A stretch of DNA of 33,871 nucleotides from a virus, in the IMG/VR virus record IMGVR_UViG_3300046733_001593, positions 1-33,871 of that record; one strand, written 5' to 3'. The notes beneath the pieces are model-generated. The model made no database searches and was not told the DNA's origin. It saw only the letters and a list, made by a program, of their open reading frames with translations. Position 1 is the first letter of the stretch; the number at the start of each line of letters is the position of its first letter. The translations under genes were made by a program, and so were the position numbers. Shown in pieces: positions 9,081-16,379 of the stretch.

Positions 9081-10796
9081 ATGGATAATAACAGTTTAAT
9101 AGCAGATTACTCCCAATGGGAAAGAGGTAAAGATTATCCTGATTATATGGATGAAGTAGCTTTATCTACAATAAGTAAAGGGTATTTAATGCCTGGGGAA
9201 ACCCCCCGTAAAGCGTATAGACGCGTAGCTAATGCTGTAGCTGATAGATTAAACAGACCAGATTTAGCTAATAAATTTTTTAAATATATTTGGAATGGAT
9301 GGATTGGTCTCGCTAGCCCTGTTCTCAGCAATACCGGTACTGATCGGGGCTTGCCTATTAGTTGTTTTGGTATTGATACTCCGGATTCGATACGTGGTAT
9401 TGGCCTCACTAACGCGGAGCTTATGCGACTTACTTCCTATGGGGGAGGCGTGGGAATATCCCTTAGCAGAATTAGAGGAAGAGGAGAAAGCATAACTGGA
9501 AATGGAAAATCTGAGGGTATTGTACCTTGGGCTAAAATTTATGATTCAACAATTGTTGCCACTAACCAAGGTTCAGTTCGTAGAGGAGCAGCTTCAGTAA
9601 ATTTAGACATTAATCATAAAGATATTAATGAATATTTACAAATCCGAAGACCAAAAGGTGATCCAAATCGTCAATGTCTTAACTTACATCAAGCTGTAGT
9701 TGTAGATGATGCGTTTATGAAGCGCTTACAAGATCGTGATAGCGAAGCTATGTCATTATGGTTAGAAATATTAAAATCACGTGTAGAAACGGGTGAACCA
9801 TACATTATGTTTAAGGATAATGTTAATAAAGACAATCCTTTAGCTTATAGAATGAATAACCTAGATGTTAGTATGACTAATATTTGTTCAGAGATTACAT
9901 TACATACAGATGAAGAACATTCATTCATTTGTTGTTTATCATCTTTAAATTTAGCTAAATATGATGAATGGAAAAATACTGATGTAGTTGAAATTGCAAC
10001 ATATTTTCTAGATGGTGTAATGGAAGAATTTATTGTTAAAACTAATGGTAAAGATTCAATGGTTCGTTCTCACAGACATGCTAAAAAAGGAAGAGCATTA
10101 GGTTTAGGAGTAATGGGATGGCATACATTCTTACAACAAAAAGGTCTACCATTTAATTCATTAGCTTCTACAGCTTGGACTCATACTATTTTTAGTGATA
10201 TTAGACAAAAAGCAGAAGCTGCTTCTCGTCAAATGGCTTTAGAATATGGAGAACCACTTTGGTGTAGAGGAACAGGAATGAGAAATACTCATGTAATGGC
10301 AATTGCTCCTACAGTATCTAATTCACGTATTAATAGTTGTTCAGCAGGGATTGAACCACAACCAGCAAATGTTTATGTGTTTAATGGTGCTAAAGGAACA
10401 TTTATTGTTAGAAATCCTGAATTAGAAAAATTACTAATTGAAAAAGGTAAAAATCAAAGTAAAGTATGGGATCAAATTTTAGCAGATAATGGTTCTGTAG
10501 CTAATTTATCTCATGATATTTTAACAGATGATGAAAAAGAAATATTTCTAACATTCCCCGAAATTAATCAATTAGCATTAATTCAACAAGCAGCTGTACG
10601 TCAAAAATATATTGACCAAACACAATCATTGAATGTTGCTTTTGATCCTACTGATTCTCCTAGATGGATTAATCAGGTACATATGGAAGCTTGGAAGTTA
10701 GGAATTAAAACTTTATACTATCTTCGCACAGATTCAGTAATTAAAGGTGATTTAGGTTCTAGAACTACAGATGATTGTTTAGCTTGTGACGGTTAA
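9081..10796 (+). CDS. nrdA: Class I ribonucleotide reductase, large (alpha) subunit, compact form
   Basis: 571 residues, well short of the 750-760 of E. coli or T4 NrdA. The catalytic residues are present: Cys95 (PISCFGID), Asn267-Cys269-Glu271 (TNICSEI), Cys284/285 (ICCLSSLN), the radical-transfer pair Tyr546-Tyr547 (LYYLRTDS), and the C-terminal redox pair CLAC two residues from the end. The N-terminus begins close to the catalytic barrel, so the ATP-cone that normally gives dATP feedback inhibition is missing. It reduces NDPs to dNDPs with NrdB. The tail cysteines would be re-reduced by a thioredoxin, possibly the one at 21511. The bases around Cys95 (about 9290-9480) are near 49% GC with codons such as CGG, GCG, CTC and TCG, unlike the flanks. 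Confidence 0.92.
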   Translation: MDNNSLIADYSQWERGKDYPDYMDEVALSTISKGYLMPGETPRKAYRRVANAVADRLNRPDLANKFFKYIWNGWIGLASPVLSNTGTDRGLPISCFGIDTPDSIRGIGLTNAELMRLTSYGGGVGISLSRIRGRGESITGNGKSEGIVPWAKIYDSTIVATNQGSVRRGAASVNLDINHKDINEYLQIRRPKGDPNRQCLNLHQAVVVDDAFMKRLQDRDSEAMSLWLEILKSRVETGEPYIMFKDNVNKDNPLAYRMNNLDVSMTNICSEITLHTDEEHSFICCLSSLNLAKYDEWKNTDVVEIATYFLDGVMEEFIVKTNGKDSMVRSHRHAKKGRALGLGVMGWHTFLQQKGLPFNSLASTAWTHTIFSDIRQKAEAASRQMALEYGEPLWCRGTGMRNTHVMAIAPTVSNSRINSCSAGIEPQPANVYVFNGAKGTFIVRNPELEKLLIEKGKNQSKVWDQILADNGSVANLSHDILTDDEKEIFLTFPEINQLALIQQAAVRQKYIDQTQSLNVAFDPTDSPRWINQVHMEAWKLGIKTLYYLRTDSVIKGDLGSRTTDDCLACDG

Positions 10797-10829
10797 CTAT
10801 ATGTATAACCACATTAAAAATAAATTATT

Positions 10830-11042
10830 ATGAAAAAAGTATTAGATTTTATCAAAAAAATTATTTCAATCGTTAAAGGTTGGGTAGTAGCTAACGGAAT
10901 TGAAGGTGCATTGGGGCTTATAGCTGGTTTACTTTTATGGTCATTTGGTTATAAAGTATGGGCAGGATTTGCTTTTGGTGTTTTTGCAACTCGTAATTGG
11001 GATATTGTAAAAAATTGGTTACTTAAATTATTAAAAAAATAA
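10830..11042 (+). CDS. Small membrane protein
   Basis: 70 residues with basic ends and a hydrophobic centre: a lysine-rich amphipathic start (MKKVLDFIKKIISIVKGW), then about residues 24-50 able to form one or two membrane passes (GALGLIAGLLLWSFGYKVWAG), and a Lys-rich end. It is the first gene after nrdA and is followed at once by a terminator. A holin-like or host-membrane role would fit the lysis-related block that follows, but no family is recognisable. The start is preceded by an A-rich leader and no Shine-Dalgarno sequence. Confidence 0.65.
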   Translation: MKKVLDFIKKIISIVKGWVVANGIEGALGLIAGLLLWSFGYKVWAGFAFGVFATRNWDIVKNWLLKLLKK

Positions 11043-11069
11043 AAAAGTTTCTTAAAATATTTTAAAAGA

Positions 11070-11094
11070 GGGGTGCAATAGCATCCCTTTTTTT
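11070..11094 (+). terminator. Rho-independent terminator
   Basis: GGGGTGC (11070-11076), loop AATA, GCATCCC (11081-11087), then seven T (11088-11094). The stem is 7 bp with one G-T wobble. It lies 28 bases after the stop of the small membrane protein gene and closes the replication/RNR transcript. It is the clearest classical terminator in the window. Confidence 0.85.
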
Positions 11095-11136
11095 ATATTT
11101 ATAAGTATAAAATTTGTTACACTTAATTGTTATTAT

Positions 11137-11397
11137 ATGTTAAAAATTATAAAACAAAAATTAATGGCTTTTAGAGACATATTTAAAGATGAAAATGATG
11201 TAAATGAAAAAAGCGTTATTGGCTTTATGTCATTTGCTGTTATGGTTATTTTTGCTGTTGCTGATTTAGTAACAGGTTATTTTAGTAAAGATTTAGTAAT
11301 TAACGAATTCATTTATGAATCATTCTTGATTATTACTTTAGGTTGTTTTGGAATCGCAGGATTAGAAAAAATCTTTAGTAATAAAAAAGAAAAATGA
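11137..11397 (+). CDS. Two-pass small membrane protein, holin candidate
   Basis: 86 residues. A charged N-terminus (about 1-27) is followed by two hydrophobic segments at about 28-47 (VIGFMSFAVMVIFAVADLVTG) and about 60-78 (SFLIITLGCFGIAGLEKIF), and the protein ends in a lysine-rich tail. Size and topology fit a class II-type holin, and the gene lies about 1.9 kb upstream of an endolysin in the same block. No sequence family is recognised, so holin is inference. The stop overlaps the start of the outer-membrane-like gene. Confidence 0.65.
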   Translation: MLKIIKQKLMAFRDIFKDENDVNEKSVIGFMSFAVMVIFAVADLVTGYFSKDLVINEFIYESFLIITLGCFGIAGLEKIFSNKKEK

Positions 11398-12587
11398 TGA
11401 AAAAAATATTATTATGCTTACTATTATTAGTAAGTTCCCAAATTAAAGCTCAAAATAAGGCCCAAGACTTTGTTAATTCCCTTTATAAAGATTTCTTAAA
11501 ATATGGAACCCTATATGGAGCTGGTGAAGTTAGAAACTCAGTTGAAGCACCTTACCCTACTTATATTGTAAGAACTAATGAAAATGGTTCTTTATATGAT
11601 ATACCTAGAGTAGAAGATAATACAATAAAGTATCCATTTGATTACAGATATGGATTTGGTATTAGAAAATTAGCTAGATTTGATTATGAAAGAAAACCTA
11701 AAAACTATTATGATGGAACTGAAGATCAATTAGTATTTACAGCACCATCTTCTGCTATCCAGGGACTTGAATATCAATTCCACAAAGAATGGGAAAGATG
11801 GATGGGTAGAGAGTTTGATAATAGCAGATATTTCTTAAAACATACAGGTAAATACCACATTGTTAAAGCTGAAAGTAGAAAAGTTGATAGAATTAATTTA
11901 AAATACCAATCAGCTGAAACTAGAGCTAGGTTACCTATTGGGAAAAAGTTTTCTATATCTGCAGGTGCTATATTTAGAACTCATGATAGACCTTATGGTT
12001 ATAACCCTATTGAAATTTGGTTAAATGAAACTGATGATACAGGTAATGCAGTAAACCCTTGGTATACTTTAGGATACCAATATGGTTATAATGATGTATT
12101 TTACACTCAAACTACAGCAAACGGAGATACTACTCAAGATTGGTGTTGGGTAGATCCTGATGGTAATGAAGTAGCACATTCAGATCTAGCATTTAGAGAA
12201 AATGTATATCCTTTATTAATGAATCGTTATAATAATGAAATATGGTCTCAATTAAGTAGATTTGGTGAAATTGCCCCAATTATAGGTTTCGATTTTTATC
12301 ACTATGAATCTAAATTTTGGTTACATGCTTATGCTAACTGGATTTTACCATATCATCATTATGTAATGGGTGATGAAGATTTTTCATATTTACATAGAGA
12401 TAATTGGGGTAAAGGAGGACATAATAACTTGTTAGAAGGTAAACAATGGTCTGATTATAACTTTGGTGCTAATTTAGGTTGGAAAGTAGGTAAAAATTTA
12501 GGTATTTTTGTTGAAGGGGAGTATAGCAAAATGTGGGATAGTCAGTTATACCAAACTACATTTGGTTTAAATTATACATTTAGATAA
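11394..12587 (+). CDS. Secreted beta-barrel-like outer membrane protein
   Basis: 397 residues. The N-terminus (KKILLCLLLLVSSQIKAQ) is a clear Sec signal peptide with a Bacteroidota-like cleavage context. The mature part is rich in alternating aromatic and polar residues (HKEWERWMGREF, YQYGYNDVFYTQT, FDFYHYESKFWLHAYANW). It ends YTFR after a strand-like DSQLYQTTFGLNYTFR, resembling the C-terminal signal of outer-membrane barrels. The start is either ATG 11394 or ATG 11397. Four bases overlap the preceding membrane gene. A phage rarely encodes such a protein. It could remodel the host envelope, block superinfection by occupying or masking a receptor, or help lysis. No specific family is recognised. 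Confidence 0.7.
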   Translation: MMKKILLCLLLLVSSQIKAQNKAQDFVNSLYKDFLKYGTLYGAGEVRNSVEAPYPTYIVRTNENGSLYDIPRVEDNTIKYPFDYRYGFGIRKLARFDYERKPKNYYDGTEDQLVFTAPSSAIQGLEYQFHKEWERWMGREFDNSRYFLKHTGKYHIVKAESRKVDRINLKYQSAETRARLPIGKKFSISAGAIFRTHDRPYGYNPIEIWLNETDDTGNAVNPWYTLGYQYGYNDVFYTQTTANGDTTQDWCWVDPDGNEVAHSDLAFRENVYPLLMNRYNNEIWSQLSRFGEIAPIIGFDFYHYESKFWLHAYANWILPYHHYVMGDEDFSYLHRDNWGKGGHNNLLEGKQWSDYNFGANLGWKVGKNLGIFVEGEYSKMWDSQLYQTTFGLNYTFR

Positions 12588-12596
12588 TAAGATAAG

Positions 12597-12881
12597 ATGG
12601 CTAAACAAATAGGAGAAGATACTAAAGTTACACTAGACTTAAAAACTATAGGAATTGTTGTGTTTTTTATAGCAACAGTTATTGGTATGTGGTTTACATT
12701 ACAAGCAGATATAGAAAGGGCAAAAGCACTTCCTGAACCTGAGATTGAAAGAATGGAGTTTGATATGAAAGATGAACTTATTAGAACTACCATTATGGAC
12801 ACTCAGGATGATGTTGAAGATATAAAATCTCAATTAGAAAAAATTGATGAGAGATTATATGAGCTTCAAAAAAGAAAATAA
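12597..12881 (+). CDS. Single-pass membrane protein with coiled coil, spanin-like
   Basis: 94 residues. One transmembrane segment lies at about 17-36 (TIGIVVFFIATVIGMWFTLQ) after a short charged N-terminus. It is followed by a highly charged heptad-like helix to the end (DTQDDVEDIKSQLEKIDERLYELQKRK). This is the layout of an inner-membrane spanin (Rz type), which would bridge the envelope during lysis. It starts 9 bases after the outer-membrane protein gene and ends next to a secreted protein gene. There is no sequence-level match I can name; a scaffold or assembly role is also possible. Confidence 0.65.
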   Translation: MAKQIGEDTKVTLDLKTIGIVVFFIATVIGMWFTLQADIERAKALPEPEIERMEFDMKDELIRTTIMDTQDDVEDIKSQLEKIDERLYELQKRK

Positions 12882-12882
12882 T

Positions 12883-13287
12883 ATGAAAAATTTATTCTTA
12901 TTCTTCCTTTTAATTTTTAGTTTTAACTTACAAGCTCAAGATTGGATTGGTGATAAAGACTATAAAAAGAAAATCCATGAAAAATCTCCATTTGGGGATG
13001 ATGAAAGTTCAATTGTAATAATTGAATTTTGGGTTAAATTTAATGATGTTAATTCTTTTAAAGAATTTAATAAATTAAAAAATGTTACTCATTATTATAA
13101 ATGTAATTTAGCTTCTAATCCAGAACTAAAGAAAAAATATAAAGTAAGAATGGCTCCCACTATACTAATTTTTAAAGATGGTATACTAGAAGAATCTTTT
13201 AGAGCAGGATTAGATTTAGAGTGCCCTGTTACTTTAGAAGAGTTGCAAAAAACAATCAAAGAAACTCGATTATCTAATCAATTTTAA
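12883..13287 (+). CDS. Secreted thioredoxin-fold protein lacking the CxxC
   Basis: 134 residues from the ATG at 12883. An upstream in-frame ATG (12844) would bury the signal peptide behind 13 residues and overlap the previous gene, so 12883 is preferred. Residues 1-18 (KNLFLFFLLIFSFNLQAQ) form a signal peptide. The mature part has thioredoxin-like order: strand IVIIEFWVKF, where the active-site WCGPC would be, then KYKVRMAPTILIFKDG with the conserved Pro after Ala, then SFRAG. The cysteine pair is replaced by Val/Phe-region residues, so redox catalysis by a CxxC is not possible. Two cysteines occur elsewhere (YKCNLA, LECPVT). A periplasmic binding or folding-helper role is likely. Confidence 0.65.
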   Translation: MKNLFLFFLLIFSFNLQAQDWIGDKDYKKKIHEKSPFGDDESSIVIIEFWVKFNDVNSFKEFNKLKNVTHYYKCNLASNPELKKKYKVRMAPTILIFKDGILEESFRAGLDLECPVTLEELQKTIKETRLSNQF

Positions 13288-13298
13288 TATTTATTAAC

Positions 13299-14180
13299 AT
13301 GCTATTAAAAGTAGGTTCAAGAGGTAAAGAAGTAAAAGAACTCCAAGAATTCTTAGAAATTGGAGCTGATGGTATCTTCGGTAAAGGAACTGAATCATCT
13401 GTTAAAAAATGGCAATCTGAAAATGGTTTAGTAGCTGATGGTATTGTAGGCCCTGCAACATGGGACGCTATGGGATTAGCTACAACTGATTCTTCAGAAC
13501 AAATTTACACTACAGAAAATGGATTAGTTATTGAAAAATATTTTTTACCTAAAGGTGAATATAAAAATGGACCTACAAATAAAGAATATGTTTTTTTACA
13601 TCATACAGCAGGTTGGCACAACCCATTTAGAACAATTGATCATTGGGGTAGAGATAATAGAGGTGCAGTAGCAACCGAATTTGTATTAGGAGGTCCTTCA
13701 ATTAAAGGAAATGACAATAAATATGATGGAAAAATGGTTCAAGCCTTTCCTGAAGGTGCTTATGGTTGGCATTTAGGAAAAAATGGATCCCAACATATGC
13801 ATACTCATTCAGTTGGTATAGAAGTAAATAATTTTGGTTATATTGTTAATGGTAAAGCTTACCAAGGAACCCCAGTAGAAGAATCCCAAATTGTTACTTT
13901 AAAAGAACCATTTAGAGGTCATAAAACATGGCATCGCTACTCAGATGCTCAAATAGAAGCTTTACATAAATGGATTTTATTTATTGCTGAAAGGGATAAT
14001 ATTGATGTAAGAGTAGGCCTACCAGCTTTAATTAAAGAAAAAGGAGCAGAAGCTTTTGAATTTAATAGCGATGCCTATTATGGAAAAGTAAAAGGACTTT
14101 GGACACATACAAATACTAGAAAAGATAAATTTGATATGTTCCCACAGCAAGAATTACTGGATATGTTAACTTCCTTTTAA
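13299..14180 (+). CDS. Endolysin: peptidoglycan-binding domain plus N-acetylmuramoyl-L-alanine amidase
   Basis: 293 residues. Residues 2-58 are a PG_binding_1 domain (KVGSRGKEVKELQEFL, GADGIFGKGTESSVKKWQ, ADGIVGPATWDAMG). Residues about 95-235 are an Amidase_2-type domain, with FLHHTAGWH (His101/102), GWHLG, HTHSVGIEVNN and KTWHRYSDAQ supplying the expected zinc and catalytic positions. The enzyme would cut between MurNAc and L-Ala in the host wall. There is no signal peptide, so release depends on a holin or similar pore. It sits 11 bases after the secreted thioredoxin-like gene and is followed by a promoter for the next gene. Confidence 0.9.
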   Translation: MLLKVGSRGKEVKELQEFLEIGADGIFGKGTESSVKKWQSENGLVADGIVGPATWDAMGLATTDSSEQIYTTENGLVIEKYFLPKGEYKNGPTNKEYVFLHHTAGWHNPFRTIDHWGRDNRGAVATEFVLGGPSIKGNDNKYDGKMVQAFPEGAYGWHLGKNGSQHMHTHSVGIEVNNFGYIVNGKAYQGTPVEESQIVTLKEPFRGHKTWHRYSDAQIEALHKWILFIAERDNIDVRVGLPALIKEKGAEAFEFNSDAYYGKVKGLWTHTNTRKDKFDMFPQQELLDMLTSF

Positions 14181-14206
14181 TCGAAAATAATTGTTTAAAT
14201 TTTAAC

Positions 14207-14235
14207 TTGGTTTTCGTTTAAATATTTCTTATATT
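14207..14235 (+). promoter_or_regulatory. Promoter, TTGG-N19-TATATT
   Basis: TTGG at 14207-14210 and TATATT at 14230-14235, 19 bases apart. It is placed 27 bases after the endolysin stop and 26 bases before the ATG at 14262. It lacks the TTCG extension seen at other sites (TTTCT here). Confidence 0.65.
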
Positions 14236-14261
14236 TATATTCAACTAATATTAAGAATTCA

Positions 14262-15476
14262 ATGTGGAAAAAAATACAAGAAAGGATATTTCCTTTTCTA
14301 ATTGCTACCTCTGCCCTGTCAGTCTCTGCTTCGGCCGCTTTCTATTCAGTTAGTGGCCTTAGCAAACTATTCGCAGGAGCAGCATTTGCCGTTATAGTTA
14401 TGGCGGCTTCATTAGAAGTAGCAAAATTAGTTATTGCTTCTTTATTATACCAATATCGTAAATCTTTACCTTTTTTATTAAAATTTTATTTATCAGTAGC
14501 TTGTTTTGTATTAATACTAATTACTAGTATGGGTATTTATGGTTTTTTATCTGCAGCGTACCAAGAAACCTCAGCTAAAGCAGGAAGTATAGATTCCCAA
14601 ATTGCCTTAATTGAAACCAAACGAGATAATGTTAGGGACCAGTTAACGGTATATAACGCGGAAAAAAGCACTATTAACGGGGCAATATCTGATTTACGTA
14701 CTGGTTTATCTAACAATAAAATCCAATATACAAACGCTGAAGGTGTAGTAATAACTACAACATCTTCATCTACTCGTAAAGCTTTAGAAAAACAATTGGA
14801 TCAAGCTATTGAACGTCAAACCCAAATTAATTCTAAAGTAGATACTTTAAATCAAAGATTATTTGATTATGAAACTGAAATAGTAGAAGTGTCAACTAAT
14901 AATGATATAGCAGGAGAATTAGGCCCACTTAAATACCTATCAGGTTTAACTGGAATACCTATGGATAATATTATAAACTATCTCTTACTAATAATTATAT
15001 TTGTATTTGACCCATTAGCTATTTCCTTAGTGATTGCTGCTAATTTTGCCTTTGAACAATTAAATAAAAACAAAAAAGAAGAAGAAATGAAAATTTTTAG
15101 CTGGTTTAAAAAAAAGAAAAAAGATACATTTGAAGATTTAGATATTACTTTAAATGATGGTTTAGAAAATGAACCTGTATTTGAAGAAGAAACTATTGAA
15201 GAAGAAACTATTGAAGAAGTTGAATCGAAAGAAGAATCTGTTGAAGAAGAGATTGAAGAAGAAATTACTGAAGAAGAATCTATAGAACCTATAATCACTG
15301 AAGAACAAATGGATGTTGATAAAGATGGTGATATAGATGAAAAAGATGCTAGACGAATTGAAGATATATTATCTAATCCTAATCTTCCTAATTATAAACG
15401 TAACTACTGGAATGCTATTTTACTTCAAATAAAAAAAAGAATTAGAGATAAAGATAATAGTATTACTTATAATTAA
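14262..15476 (+). CDS. Four-pass membrane protein with coiled coil, Glu-rich repeat and EF-hand-like loop
   Basis: 404 residues. Membrane segments lie at about 9-30, 37-62, 72-98 and 237-264. Between the third and fourth is a long helical, coiled-coil-prone region (about 105-210). After the fourth pass comes a Lys-rich patch, then a Glu-rich stretch (about 303-348) with a repeated EEETIEE unit encoded by two exact 15-base copies at 15186-15200 and 15201-15215. A DxDxDG loop at 351-362 (DVDKDGDIDEKD) fits an EF-hand or dockerin-type calcium loop. The C-terminus is basic. I do not know the family. It could be an envelope-associated sensor or a host-membrane remodelling protein. Bases about 14300-14420 have unusual codons. 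Confidence 0.7.
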   Translation: MWKKIQERIFPFLIATSALSVSASAAFYSVSGLSKLFAGAAFAVIVMAASLEVAKLVIASLLYQYRKSLPFLLKFYLSVACFVLILITSMGIYGFLSAAYQETSAKAGSIDSQIALIETKRDNVRDQLTVYNAEKSTINGAISDLRTGLSNNKIQYTNAEGVVITTTSSSTRKALEKQLDQAIERQTQINSKVDTLNQRLFDYETEIVEVSTNNDIAGELGPLKYLSGLTGIPMDNIINYLLLIIIFVFDPLAISLVIAANFAFEQLNKNKKEEEMKIFSWFKKKKKDTFEDLDITLNDGLENEPVFEEETIEEETIEEVESKEESVEEEIEEEITEEESIEPIITEEQMDVDKDGDIDEKDARRIEDILSNPNLPNYKRNYWNAILLQIKKRIRDKDNSITYN

Positions 15477-15499
15477 TTTATAATATTTATTATTAAAAA

Positions 15500-15634
15500 A
15501 TGGCACGTCAAACAGTTTCTATGCACTCAGCATCTCCCACTAAAAAAAGACCGGGAATTCATTCAAAAAACAAATCTTCTAATTCAAAAAATTCAAAACA
15601 CTACCATAAAAAATACAAAGGACAAGGTAAATAA
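15500..15634 (+). CDS. Small basic protein
   Basis: 44 residues starting MARQTVSMHSASPTKKRPG, with the rest rich in Lys, Ser, Asn, His and Tyr and ending KGQGK. Eleven lysines and several histidines make it strongly basic. It is preceded by an A-rich leader (TATTAAAAAA before the ATG) and followed directly by the next promoter. The size and charge suggest nucleic-acid binding, for example DNA condensation or ribosome association, but no family is recognisable. The reading frame ends cleanly before the regulatory region, and its composition is unlike chance AT-rich sequence. Confidence 0.65.
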   Translation: MARQTVSMHSASPTKKRPGIHSKNKSSNSKNSKHYHKKYKGQGK

Positions 15635-15660
15635 CTTATTAAAGACTTCCGCGCAAGGAC

Positions 15661-15689
15661 TTGGAAGAGCCAAATAGCGTTCGTATATT
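15661..15689 (+). promoter_or_regulatory. Promoter, TTGG-N19-TATATT, with TTGG-N5-CCAA palindrome
   Basis: TTGG at 15661-15664, TATATT at 15684-15689, 19 bases apart, with TTCG just before the TATATT. The TTGG is part of an inverted repeat TTGG-AAGAG-CCAA (15661-15673), which is repeated almost exactly in the next promoter at 16086. Confidence 0.75.
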
Positions 15690-15715
15690 CATGGGGTAAT
15701 AAGGAAATAAAGGTT

Positions 15716-16081
15716 ATGAGTAAAGTTAGTATTAAAAATCAAGAAGAGAGAGAAGATGTAATGATGTGGGTTTCAGATCTATACAAAGATGTGTATGGTA
15801 TCCGTCCTCGTGGTTATAATTTCTCTGAGTGGTCTAATCAAGAATTAGAGGATTTTGTTAATGATTTGTGTGAGCAAAATGAAAAAGAAATAGCTGAAGA
15901 AAAAGCTATGGAAAACAAAGCCATTGCAGATGTAATGTCATTAGGTGCTGATAAAAAAACAGCATTAAGATGGTTAGATCAAGCCGATGCTCATTTTATG
16001 TATGGTGATGATGAGTTTTATACAGATAGTATTGAAAAATACGGTTGGGTTTCCCGACATTTTGATAAGATCTATGCTTAA
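15716..16081 (+). CDS. Hypothetical acidic helical protein
   Basis: 121 residues with a leader GGTTATG at the start codon, as in neighbouring genes. The sequence is helix-rich and acidic, with a Tyr/Arg/Gly turn (VYGIRPRGYNFSEWS) and a Trp/Tyr-rich C-terminal part (ALRWLDQADAHFMYGDDEFYTDSIEKYGW). There is no signal peptide, membrane segment or catalytic motif. It is expressed from its own promoter, and the next gene has a nearly identical promoter. This suggests a set of independently started early accessory genes. Function unknown. Confidence 0.65.
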   Translation: MSKVSIKNQEEREDVMMWVSDLYKDVYGIRPRGYNFSEWSNQELEDFVNDLCEQNEKEIAEEKAMENKAIADVMSLGADKKTALRWLDQADAHFMYGDDEFYTDSIEKYGWVSRHFDKIYA

Positions 16082-16085
16082 AAAT

Positions 16086-16114
16086 TTGGAAAAGCCAAAT
16101 ATCTTTCGTATATT
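16086..16114 (+). promoter_or_regulatory. Promoter, TTGG-N19-TATATT, with TTGG-N5-CCAA palindrome
   Basis: TTGG at 16086-16089 and TATATT at 16109-16114, 19 bases apart, with TTTCG before the TATATT. The inverted repeat TTTGG-AAAAG-CCAAA spans 16085-16099. The leader then leads to GGTTATG at 16145-16151. Confidence 0.75.
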
Positions 16115-16148
16115 TACACTGTAAATGATGATAAAACAAATAAAGGTT

Positions 16149-16379
16149 ATGACAGAACAAGATCAATATGATGCTCTCCAAGAGTACAATTATTTCGAAA
16201 TGTTAGTAAATACCAAAGAGTATGTTACTAAAGATGAATATAATTTCATCATTAATTATGATAAAACTGAAAAAAATAACTTCAGTTATGTTGATAGTTA
16301 CTTAGGTGATTATTTAAATTTTAACGTTTATAGTGAGTATGATCACGAAAAGCGTCAATTAAAAATGGAGCAGGGATAA
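16149..16379 (+). CDS. Hypothetical protein
   Basis: 76 residues from ATG 16149 (MTEQDQYDALQEYNYFEML). An in-frame ATG at 16125 lies within about 11 bases of the TATATT box and would leave almost no leader. The conserved GGTTATG context also sits at 16149, so the shorter form is preferred. The protein is acidic and Tyr/Asn rich with no recognisable motif. Its stop shares one base with the start of the esterase gene, so the two are probably co-translated. Confidence 0.6.
   Translation: MTEQDQYDALQEYNYFEMLVNTKEYVTKDEYNFIINYDKTEKNNFSYVDSYLGDYLNFNVYSEYDHEKRQLKMEQG

Noticed and set aside
9290-9480. Intein or group I intron in nrdA
   Set aside because: The reading frame is continuous, and the motifs on both sides are joined without insert. 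Only a composition shift remains.
11094-11136. Possible promoter at TATATT 11094-11099 before the two-pass membrane gene
   Set aside because: No TTGG or TTGT lies 19 bases upstream. The preceding bases belong to the terminator stem.
12844-12882. Longer start for the secreted thioredoxin-like gene
   Set aside because: It would put 13 charged residues before a perfect signal peptide and overlap the previous gene by 38 bases.
15186-15215. Direct repeats as a CRISPR or VNTR
   Set aside because: Only two 15-base copies within a coding Glu-rich stretch, with no spacers.
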